From Lactobacillus sp. (GTDB lineage: Bacteria; Bacillota; Bacilli; Lactobacillales; Lactobacillaceae), in the NCBI GenBank assembly GCA_003482405.1, contig DMZB01000167.1, positions 1-5,494 on the forward strand: a stretch of DNA of 5,494 nucleotides, read 5' to 3'. The first letter of the stretch is position 1. Every line of letters starts with the position of its first letter. A program made the translations under genes and the position numbers. The notes under the pieces were generated by a model. It ran no database searches, was not told the DNA's origin, and saw only the letters and a list, made by a program, of their open reading frames with translations. Below are positions 1 through 4,794 of the stretch, piece by piece.

Positions 1-4
1 TTAA

Positions 5-400
5 TTATAGAATTTGCCTGATAAAAAACATGACCACGATTGTGAGTGCAATAATTATGATCGTGTTGATGAGGTCTCCCATACCAACTAAAGTGAAAGT
101 CCCATTTTTAGCTAAAGTTGCGCCACTCCCAATCATGCTGGCTAGTCCAACCGAGGCGGACTCTACCATGGTTAGGTTAAAACGTGTAGCTGCTAAAATT
201 CCTGCTGCAAGTGGAACAGAATACTGACAAAGACTGGTCGCAGTGGCGATGGTAGCCCAGAATGTGCTTGTTTTTGCTAGTCCTGAGATGAATGGCGATA
301 CAATAGCTGAAGGAGTGACGCCGACTACAATTGCCATGGCAACTGCCGAGAGTAATCGTTGCCAAAACTCACCCAGGCTATACTTTTTTAACTCGTTCAA
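5..400 (-). pseudogene. PTS EIIC-like membrane permease, truncated after about 131 residues
   Basis: The 131-residue product resembles the N-terminal part of the PTS_EIIC_2-type integral membrane permeases (sugar-phosphotransferase IIC-like). It has an amphipathic start (KKYSLGEFWQRLLS), a helix with VVGVTPSAIVSPF, a second with QYSVPLAAGILAATRFNLT, then a glycine-rich ASVGLASMIGSGA stretch and the family-like GMGDLINT segment before a last helix. Members I know of are roughly 340-370 residues, so only about the first third is present. A TAA at 5-7 ends the frame straight after FFIRQIL, in the middle of a membrane segment. This suggests a nonsense mutation or frameshift, with the remainder to the left of the window, but only 4 bases lie beyond the stop. 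The start is TTG (398-400), supported by a perfect AAGGAGG seven bases upstream. It is divergent from the LysR gene and is that regulator's most likely target. The family call is fairly secure; the pseudogene status is inference. Confidence 0.6.
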
Positions 401-406
401 TTTTCT

Positions 407-413
407 TCCTCCT
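407..413 (-). promoter_or_regulatory. Consensus ribosome binding site for the PTS-like gene
   Basis: On the minus strand the sequence reads AAGGAGG-AAGAAAA-TTG. This is a full match to the anti-Shine-Dalgarno complement with a 7-base spacer, and it fixes TTG at 398-400 as the start. Such a strong site in front of a truncated frame suggests the gene was intact until recently or is still translated. Confidence 0.8.
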
Positions 414-509
414 TAATATAAAAATCACAAGAATAAATATGGATGTTGGAAAATAAAAAATTTAAAAATTACGGTTTTACTCGATTTCCGGACGTGTTTT
501 GTACCGTTT

Positions 510-523
510 AACCAGATCTGGTT
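510..523. repeat. 14-bp perfect palindrome AACCAGATCTGGTT
   Basis: AACCAGATCTGGTT equals its own reverse complement. It lies between the divergent PTS-like and LysR genes, where a dimeric DNA-binding protein could sit. It is directly followed by further dyads (TTCAAAT-ggtt-ATTTGAA at 523-540). The symmetry is seen directly; an operator role is inferred. Confidence 0.5.
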
Positions 524-540
524 TCAAATGGTTATTTGAA
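523..540. repeat. Inverted repeat TTCAAAT-ggtt-ATTTGAA
   Basis: Perfect 7-bp arms separated by four bases, sharing one base with the palindrome at 510-523. It overlaps a second imperfect dyad at 537-557, where TGAATTTTGT faces ACAAATTCA around GA with one bulged T. The two dyads cannot both form hairpins at once. No T-run follows, so it is not a terminator. It could be an operator or an activator site in the divergent control region. Confidence 0.45.
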
Positions 541-571
541 TTTTGTGAACAAATTCACTCAACGCTTTAAG

Positions 572-596
572 GTTAATTGGTCAATCGGAAATTAAC
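572..596. promoter_or_regulatory. LysR-type regulator binding box, GTTAATT-N11-AATTAAC
   Basis: Perfect 7-bp arms are separated by exactly 11 bases, so the core reads T-N11-A inside a longer dyad. That is the classical recognition-site pattern for LysR-type transcriptional regulators. It lies 63 bases upstream of the LysR start codon in the divergent intergenic region, the usual place for autoregulation and control of the divergent gene. The right arm overlaps the candidate -35 hexamer of the LysR promoter, which would allow self-repression. The symmetry is seen; the binding protein is inferred from position. Confidence 0.55.
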
Positions 597-622
597 AATG
601 ACCGAAGTAATATCAATATGAT
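592..622 (+). promoter_or_regulatory. Candidate promoter of the LysR gene
   Basis: TTAACA (592-597) and TATGAT (617-622) are separated by 19 bases, slightly long for a sigma-A promoter. Transcription would start near 629 and give a leader of about 30 bases that includes the AAAGGGG ribosome binding site. The -35 hexamer shares bases with the right arm of the LysR box. This is a plausible match only. Confidence 0.3.
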
Positions 623-643
623 AGGATTAGACTATCAGACGTG

Positions 644-650
644 AAAGGGG
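644..650 (+). promoter_or_regulatory. Ribosome binding site deciding the TTG start of the LysR gene
   Basis: AAAGGGG lies nine bases upstream of TTG at 660-662. No comparable site sits at the right distance from the ATG at 675-677. This, and the conserved LysR N-terminus MNLRTMESF, supports the TTG start. Confidence 0.65.
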
Positions 651-659
651 TTGTGCTAA

Positions 660-1547
660 TTGAATTTGAGAACAATGGAATCTTTTCTCACGTTGAGTAA
701 AATTTTGAATTATCGTAAAACAGCGGAAGCTTTGTTTATTTCCGAACCTTCGCTATCAACTCAAATTCGGCAGTTGGAAGGTGAATACAACTGTGAATTA
801 ATAGATCGCTCTAAGCGTCAGATTAAATTAACCGCGGCTGGGGAGCAGCTTGCGTTATCCGCGACTCGACTCTTTGAGGAAGTTCAACGAACAAATACTT
901 TAATGTATCGGTTTAATCAAGCCAATCATCATTTCTTTAAAATTGCCGCTTCGGGGGTTCATTTAGTTTTTCCACTGGCAAAACAGCTAGAATCGACCTA
1001 TCCTGCGACTCATTTTTCTTTTGCTGAGATGTCTAATCAGGAGATTATTCATGGCGTTGTTGATAGTACAATTACTGTTGGATTCAGTTTTCTTGATACT
1101 GTGCCAAATTCACTAATGACTACCGGAATTTTTACCGACACCTTAATTGCTGTGGCTAGAGTAGATGATTCTAGTTTTGATAGTGTGGGTCAGATTAATG
1201 CCATTGATCTATTGGATCATCGTTTAGCTGTTTTACAGAATGGATTTTATATCCGTCGTGCTGTTTCTGAATTTTTTCGTCTGTCCGGAATCGCTCCGAA
1301 CTACACTTATACGTTAGAGAGCTATCATGCTTGTATAGATCAGGTGAAGAAGCAGATGAGTGTGACGATTGTACCGCTGTCTTTTTTTCAATCATTGGAG
1401 GACCCAATGCTTAAAGGCATTAGATTAATTGGTGACCAATCGCCATTGTCAATGGGGCTTATATATCGCCAGGAACAGTCGACTAACCCAGTTATTCGCT
1501 CAATTAAAGAATTGGCCAGATTACGATATGTAGTCGGCAAACAGTGA
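660..1547 (+). CDS. LysR-family transcriptional regulator
   Basis: A 295-residue cytoplasmic DNA-binding regulator of typical LysR length. Residues 1-60 form the winged helix-turn-helix: MNLRTMESFLTL, then NYRKTAEALFISEPSLSTQIRQLE, the recognition segment with the family's S-x-S-x-Q-I-x-x-L-E pattern, then ELIDRSKRQIKLTAAGEQL, matching the usual L-F-x-R-x-x-r-x-x-x-L-T-x-A-G. A linker helix follows to about residue 88. The rest (about 92-290) is the two-lobed effector-binding domain, with LDHRLAVLQNG and VTIVPLSFF at expected places; the ligand cannot be told. The start is TTG (660-662), nine bases after AAAGGGG (644-650); starting at the next ATG (675) would remove conserved N-terminal residues. 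It is divergent from the PTS-like permease and has a LysR box upstream, so it probably regulates itself and that gene. A link to the downstream exporter is possible, but a 202-base gap separates them. Confidence 0.9.
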   Translation: MNLRTMESFLTLSKILNYRKTAEALFISEPSLSTQIRQLEGEYNCELIDRSKRQIKLTAAGEQLALSATRLFEEVQRTNTLMYRFNQANHHFFKIAASGVHLVFPLAKQLESTYPATHFSFAEMSNQEIIHGVVDSTITVGFSFLDTVPNSLMTTGIFTDTLIAVARVDDSSFDSVGQINAIDLLDHRLAVLQNGFYIRRAVSEFFRLSGIAPNYTYTLESYHACIDQVKKQMSVTIVPLSFFQSLEDPMLKGIRLIGDQSPLSMGLIYRQEQSTNPVIRSIKELARLRYVVGKQ

Positions 1548-1571
1548 GATTAACATGAAATGTTTTTGAGT

Positions 1572-1601
1572 TTGCACCTTATAAAGATAGTGGCGTAATA
1601 T
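1572..1601 (+). promoter_or_regulatory. Candidate promoter of the first MFS exporter gene
   Basis: TTGCAC (1572-1577) and TAATAT (1596-1601) are separated by 18 bases, just downstream of the LysR stop codon. It would give a leader of roughly 140 bases. The leader contains an inverted repeat, ATAAACG (1669-1675) facing CGTTTAT (1694-1700), and the dyad at 1716-1735. The hexamers are only fair matches, and read-through from the LysR gene is also possible, since no strong terminator is seen after it. Confidence 0.3.
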
Positions 1602-1668
1602 TAATGATCCAAGAATTCTGACTAAATATGTAAAATGATCTTACAGTGTACGTTGAACAAATGATGTT

Positions 1669-1700
1669 ATAAACGTGATCAGCAATGCGCACTCGTTTAT
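1669..1700. repeat. Inverted repeat ATAAACG-N18-CGTTTAT
   Basis: Perfect 7-bp arms with an 18-base spacer that itself contains the TGATCA palindrome. It lies in the leader of the exporter gene. The spacing (centre to centre about 25 bases, or 2.4 helical turns) is not clearly that of one known family, and there is no T-run for termination. The role is unknown. Confidence 0.3.
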
Positions 1701-1715
1701 CAGTCATAACAAATC

Positions 1716-1735
1716 ATTATTTCCGGGGAAATAAT
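1716..1735. promoter_or_regulatory. 20-bp dyad ATTATTTCC-GG-GGAAATAAT, Noc-site-like or local operator
   Basis: Perfect 9-bp arms around a GG centre, ending one base before the GGAGG ribosome binding site of the exporter gene. Its central 16 bases (1718-1733) match the Noc nucleoid-occlusion consensus TATTTCCCGGGAAATA (recalled from work on Bacillus subtilis) at 15 of 16 positions, with only the left central C replaced by G. Alternatively it is an operator, or an mRNA hairpin (8-bp stem with a CGGG loop) that affects translation initiation. The dyad is seen directly; the choice between these roles is inference. Confidence 0.5.
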
Positions 1736-1736
1736 T

Positions 1737-1741
1737 GGAGG
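1737..1741 (+). promoter_or_regulatory. Ribosome binding site GGAGG that sets the exporter start at ATG 1750
   Basis: GGAGG lies eight bases upstream of ATG (1750-1752), the ideal arrangement. A TTG at 1735-1737 is in frame, but it overlaps this GGAGG and so cannot use it, which rules it out as the start. Confidence 0.85.
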
Positions 1742-1749
1742 GAAGACCG

Positions 1750-2943
1750 ATGCAACAAGAAGTTACTGGAAAAGAAATTAAACTGCCATGGTTATTATTA
1801 GCCGGGTTACTCAATAATATGGGTCAGAGTTTTATCTGGCCACTAACAACGATCTACATTCATGATGCTTTACATGAATCACTGACTGTTGTTGGAGTTG
1901 TGCTCTTACTCAACTCCACTGCCAACATTGTTGGGGCCTATTTAGGCGGTTGGTTGTTTGATCGCGTGAATGCTTACAAACTGACGCTGATTGCGACTAT
2001 TTATGAGTTTATTGCGACAGCCTTTCTGATTTTTTGGCATGGCTGGCCGGCTTTTCCAATTGGACTCGTCTTCATGGGTTTTGGTAGTGGTCTGCTCATT
2101 ACTTTAATTAATTCTCTGGGGACGACGATTAAAAGTCGTGACGGTCGCTATGTCTTTAACATGATTTATTTCATGCAGAACCTAGGCGTGGTATTTGGTA
2201 CCATGATGGTCGGTTTTGTTTATCAGCACGGTGTTCAGTACTTGTTCATCATTACAGCGGTGATGTACGTGGCCTACTTCTTCATTGCGATGACGCAATT
2301 TAACGTGGATGCGGTGAAGACGCACGCGGCACATACGAAACAGGCGAAGAGTAAAACAAAATTGCCGCGGCCAAACTTGATTATTATTTGGACCTTTTTT
2401 ATTGCCTTGGTTGTTATTTGGATTATGTACGAGCAATGGACTTCTAATATGGCAGTTTATATGACTGATCAGGGCATTCCGTTGACCAAGTACAGTTTAT
2501 TGTGGACGGTGAACGCCGGATTAATTCTGGTTTTCCAGTTGGGAGTTAATTTCTTGGGTGAGCGAATTCGCAATCCATATTATCAAATTATTCCTGGAAT
2601 TGCGGCTGTTGCTTTATCTTTTGTCATCCTGTTATTTGTGAAAAGCTACGCTGGTTTTGTCCTGTCCATTTCGGTTTTAACGTTAGGTGAAGCGACTGCT
2701 TTTCCAGCGATTCCTGCCATTGTTAATCAACTAACACCCTTAGACGTCAAGGGCAAATATCAAGGAGCCGTTAACGCATCCGCCTCGACTGGACGTGCCA
2801 TTGGGCCATTACTTGGTGGTATGTTAATTGACGCTACTTCATATAAATTTCTATTTGGGTTTGCCGCTGTCGCCGTTGCACTAACGTGGGTGATGGTGAT
2901 TGTAGTGCGGCGATGGATGTATCATCGTACGACACACTATTGA
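1750..2943 (+). CDS. MFS multidrug-type exporter, 12 helices (DHA1-like)
   Basis: A 397-residue inner-membrane protein of the major facilitator superfamily, about the normal size for 12-helix drug:proton antiporters. The first helix (about 13-32) follows a short cytoplasmic start. Motif A is visible between helices 2 and 3 as G67-W-L-F-D71-R72 with K77. A central cytoplasmic loop rich in K, H and A (about 187-207) joins the two six-helix halves. The second half has MYEQWTSNMAVYM (226-238) and the conserved GKYQGA...GRAIGPLLGGMLID stretch (335-361), features I associate with YttB-like lactobacillal exporters. The substrate cannot be told. The start is ATG 1750 with GGAGG eight bases upstream, not the TTG 15 bases earlier. 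The gene ends in tandem stops TGA-TAG. It lies 202 bases after the LysR gene and has its own leader with two dyads, so it is probably separately controlled. Confidence 0.9.
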   Translation: MQQEVTGKEIKLPWLLLAGLLNNMGQSFIWPLTTIYIHDALHESLTVVGVVLLLNSTANIVGAYLGGWLFDRVNAYKLTLIATIYEFIATAFLIFWHGWPAFPIGLVFMGFGSGLLITLINSLGTTIKSRDGRYVFNMIYFMQNLGVVFGTMMVGFVYQHGVQYLFIITAVMYVAYFFIAMTQFNVDAVKTHAAHTKQAKSKTKLPRPNLIIIWTFFIALVVIWIMYEQWTSNMAVYMTDQGIPLTKYSLLWTVNAGLILVFQLGVNFLGERIRNPYYQIIPGIAAVALSFVILLFVKSYAGFVLSISVLTLGEATAFPAIPAIVNQLTPLDVKGKYQGAVNASASTGRAIGPLLGGMLIDATSYKFLFGFAAVAVALTWVMVIVVRRWMYHRTTHY

Positions 2944-2992
2944 TAGGACCGTGACTGGTTCTTGAAAATTAAGTAAGAACTTTAAAAGACAA

Positions 2993-3109
2993 GGGTTGGG
3001 ACACAACGGATTCTGATTTTCTCAGCTCACACAAGATCGTCATTTATGGGGGATTCCCATGAATGACGATTTTTTGCGTTAGACGAATCAAAGCTGATAT
3101 TGTGCCCCA
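2993..3109. repeat. Nested palindromic extragenic element (REP/MITE-like) holding a terminator
   Basis: Three nested inverted repeats share roughly one centre. The outer is TGGGACACAA (2997-3006) against TTGTGCCCCA (3100-3109), 9/10 paired. The middle is TCAGCT (3022-3027) against AGCTGA (3092-3097). The inner is a 15-bp stem at 3036-3070. The terminal GGGTTGGGACACAA motif is the kind of end I associate with small dispersed intergenic repeats in lactobacilli, but I cannot check copy number here. It has no coding capacity. It fills most of the gap between the two exporter genes. Confidence 0.5.
3036..3075 (+). terminator. Strong rho-independent terminator after the first MFS gene
   Basis: The stem is ATCGTCATTTATGGG (3036-3050) against CCCATGAATGACGAT (3056-3070): 15 pairs including one G-U, with loop GGATT, followed by six T (3070-3075). 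It lies about 92 bases after the TGA of the exporter gene and is embedded in the palindromic element at 2993-3109. It separates the first exporter from the second. Confidence 0.8.
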
Positions 3110-3218
3110 CGTTTCCGCGATTTATCGTCTGTTTTTTTAACTGATTCTAGGTTAGAACTACGGAGAATGCCTGTTTTATCAAGTTATCAGTGAATTTACC
3201 ACTGCAACCACGTACAAT

Positions 3219-3240
3219 GAATATAATTATGCTTATATTC
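3219..3240. promoter_or_regulatory. 22-bp operator-like dyad over the -10 box of the DHA2 exporter
   Basis: Perfect 8-bp arms GAATATAA (3219-3226) and TTATATTC (3233-3240) flank TTATGC. The dyad covers the TATAAT -10 box and the expected transcription start, and ends exactly where the GAGGAG ribosome binding site begins. This is the arrangement of a repressor operator of the TetR or MarR kind that often controls drug exporters. No such repressor gene is in this window, so the regulator is unidentified. In mRNA beginning inside the dyad only the right arm would be present, so a DNA role is more likely than an RNA hairpin. Confidence 0.55.
3222..3227 (+). promoter_or_regulatory. -10 box TATAAT of the DHA2 exporter promoter
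   Basis: A perfect TATAAT 28 bases upstream of the TTG start. No good -35 hexamer is seen 16-18 bases upstream (the 17-base position reads CCACTG); TTACCA at 3196-3201 is 20 bases away. The promoter may be weak or need an activator. The predicted leader is only about 20 bases. Confidence 0.5.
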
Positions 3241-3258
3241 GAGGAGATTATGTAGTTG
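3241..3258 (+). promoter_or_regulatory. Start region GAGGAG, then ATG-TAG-TTG in one frame
   Basis: GAGGAG (3241-3246) is nine bases before TTG (3256-3258) and only three bases before ATG (3250-3252). The ATG is in the exporter's frame but is followed at once by TAG (3253-3255), then TTG CGA CGA. Initiation at TTG gives the whole exporter. An AUG-UAG pair here could recruit and release ribosomes in competition with the TTG, or mark a recent C-to-T change of a CAG second codon. Confidence 0.6.
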
Positions 3259-4641
3259 CGACGACAAGAGAAAATTTCACTAACAATCCTAACATTCGGT
3301 GCTTTTTGGAGTTTGCTGTGTTCCACATTGATGAACATTGCATTACCAATCCTGATGCGGACGTTTCAAGTATCGGCCGAACAAGTGCAATGGGTCAGTA
3401 ATGGTTACATGTTGGTTAACGCGCTGATGATCCCAATTAGTGCTTATTTAATCAAGCGATTTTCGTTTAGACGACTCTTTCTTGGTTTTACGAGTGTTTT
3501 TCTGATTGGCACGATTTTAGGGTCAAGTGCACCCTCATTTTGGCTCGTTGTGTTTGCCCGAATGATTCAAGCGATTGGGGCTGGTGTGATGGTGCCACTC
3601 GTTAACGTCATGGCGATTCGGTATGCACCGAAGGGTAAGCAAGGCTCAGTCATGGGTTTTATTGGACTGGCATTTAATTTTTCACCGATTATTGGGCCGA
3701 CATTGTCAGGGGTAATCTTGACGTATTTTTCATGGCGGTATTTATTCATTTTACTGATTCCGTTTTTAGCAGCCGTTTTGCTAGTCGGATTTAAGGAGCT
3801 GCCATTAGAGACACATGATGTCGCGCTTTCGTTTGATTATCGTGGCCTAGTGTTCATTAGTTTAGGTCTCTGGTTCTTGTTGTGGGCGTTGTCAAATGTC
3901 AGTCGGCTGTTAACTGGGGAAGGTCTGCTGATTGGGCTATCATTATTAGCCGCTGTCGTTTTTTGGATACTATTTATCCGTCTTCAATTAAAGACAAAAC
4001 AGCCACTCGTCAATCTAAACGTGTTTAAAACGCGTCAGTTTACGTTTGCACTGTTAATCAATTCACTGATTGTTGCCACCATGTATGGCAATACGATTTT
4101 GTTACCGTTGCTCGTCCAAAACAGTATGCACAAGAGTCCGCTGGTATCTGGTTTAGTCATTTTGCCGGGAGCATTAATTACAGGCCTGATGTCATCAACG
4201 AGCGGTAAGTTTTATGACCGTTTTAAGATCAAACATCTTGTGTTGATTGGCCTCTCAATTGATCTCACAGGGACGTTATTGCAAATGTTGATTGGTGCGC
4301 AATCCTCAATTTGGATGGTCACGTTGGGACAGGCTGTTCGGCAGTCTGGACTGGTACTCATGCTGATTCCATTGCAAACGCATTCGCTGGTCTATTTAAA
4401 ACGGTCGCAATTGCCTGATGGCGTTGCAATTTTTAATACATTGCGGCAAGTTGCAGCTACGGTGGGGACCGCGTTAATTGTCGCGGCCATCACGATTACC
4501 GATGCTCATTTACATGTGCCCAATTCACGAGTGGGGATTCAAGTAGGCTTTGGCATCTGCTTATGCTTGTTATTGATTGCCGTGACACAGGCGTTGCATC
4601 TACAGAATGCCAAAGAGATCGTGAATCAAAATGAAGCGTAA
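3256..4641 (+). CDS. DHA2-family MFS drug exporter (EmrB/LmrB-like, about 14 helices)
   Basis: A 461-residue membrane protein of the 14-helix drug:proton antiporter family, close to the usual length. Hallmarks in order: TLMNIALPILMRTF (24-37) with EQVQWVSNGYMLVNALMIPISAYL (42-65), the family's W-x-x-x-x-Y-M-L signature; ARMIQAIGAGVMVPL (101-115); motif C as NFSPIIGPTLSGVI (141-154) followed by SWRYLF; a GKFYDRFKIKHL motif-A-like repeat (317-328); and LPDGVAIFNTLRQVAATVGTALIVA (386-410), the usual A-x-x-N-T-x-R-Q-x-x-x-x-x-G-T segment. Two positions differ from the family pattern: the acidic residue of the L-D-x-T-I-V-N-V-A-L-P motif in helix 1 is C22, and motif A in the first half is degenerate (AYLIKRFSFRRLF). 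The start is TTG, nine bases after GAGGAG; an ATG six bases upstream is followed by TAG. It has its own promoter and operator-like dyad and is isolated by the terminator at 3036-3075. The substrate is unknown. Confidence 0.88.
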   Translation: MRRQEKISLTILTFGAFWSLLCSTLMNIALPILMRTFQVSAEQVQWVSNGYMLVNALMIPISAYLIKRFSFRRLFLGFTSVFLIGTILGSSAPSFWLVVFARMIQAIGAGVMVPLVNVMAIRYAPKGKQGSVMGFIGLAFNFSPIIGPTLSGVILTYFSWRYLFILLIPFLAAVLLVGFKELPLETHDVALSFDYRGLVFISLGLWFLLWALSNVSRLLTGEGLLIGLSLLAAVVFWILFIRLQLKTKQPLVNLNVFKTRQFTFALLINSLIVATMYGNTILLPLLVQNSMHKSPLVSGLVILPGALITGLMSSTSGKFYDRFKIKHLVLIGLSIDLTGTLLQMLIGAQSSIWMVTLGQAVRQSGLVLMLIPLQTHSLVYLKRSQLPDGVAIFNTLRQVAATVGTALIVAAITITDAHLHVPNSRVGIQVGFGICLCLLLIAVTQALHLQNAKEIVNQNEA

Positions 4642-4689
4642 GTGATCACTATTAATTGATCTTAACTAGAATACGACCACGTGCGGGTG

Positions 4690-4705
4690 CGTTTCACGTG
4701 AAACA
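4690..4705. other. parS: parS-like centromere site for ParB (15/16 match)
   Basis: The sequence CGTTTCACGTGAAACA matches the well-known ParB recognition consensus TGTTTCACGTGAAACA at 15 of 16 positions, differing only at the first base. Its inner 14 bases (4691-4704, GTTTCACGTGAAAC) form a perfect palindrome centred on CACGTG. It lies in the convergent spacer between the DHA2 exporter and the small membrane protein gene, where no promoter is expected. Known bacterial parS sites lie mostly near the replication origin and load ParB and then SMC. A chance match this good is unlikely in 5.5 kb, but ParB binding is not shown. Confidence 0.75.
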
Positions 4706-4712
4706 ACGGGTT

Positions 4713-4749
4713 AAAAAAGTCCGTCGGCATATTTGTGCACGACGAACTT
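4713..4749 (-). terminator. Rho-independent terminator of the minus-strand small-protein gene
   Basis: On the minus strand AAGTTCGTCG (plus 4740-4749) pairs with CGACGGACTT (plus 4717-4726) over ten positions with one G-U, plus a GCA/TGC extension past one bulged T. It is followed by a run of T (plus-strand A-run 4713-4718). It begins about 45 bases after the stop of the 107-residue protein. On the plus strand the same stem has a C-A mismatch and no T-run, so it works poorly for the DHA2 gene, which lacks a clear terminator of its own. Confidence 0.7.
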
Positions 4750-4794
4750 ACTGTCTAAACTTATTTTCAAATTTACGCGAAGCAACTGGCACAG

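Noticed and set aside
1195..1407. Open frames antisense to the LysR and exporter genes
   Set aside because: Compositions are low-quality, there are no ribosome binding sites or family features, and they lie wholly opposite well-supported genes.
1552..1567. AACAT-gaa-ATGTT with following T-run as a terminator of the LysR gene
   Set aside because: The stem is only five AT-rich pairs; too weak to call.
1735..1749. TTG at 1735 as the start of the first MFS exporter
   Set aside because: It overlaps the GGAGG that serves ATG 1750 and has no ribosome binding site of its own; ATG with an 8-base spacer is clearly better.
3118..3138. CGAT-tt-ATCG plus seven T as a second terminator
   Set aside because: A four-pair stem with a 2-base loop is not stable, and the alternative AGACGA/TCGTCT stem needs a loop of 38 bases; mentioned only with the palindromic element.
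4644..4661. GATCA-N8-TGATC just after the DHA2 stop as its terminator
   Set aside because: Five AT-rich pairs and no T-run.
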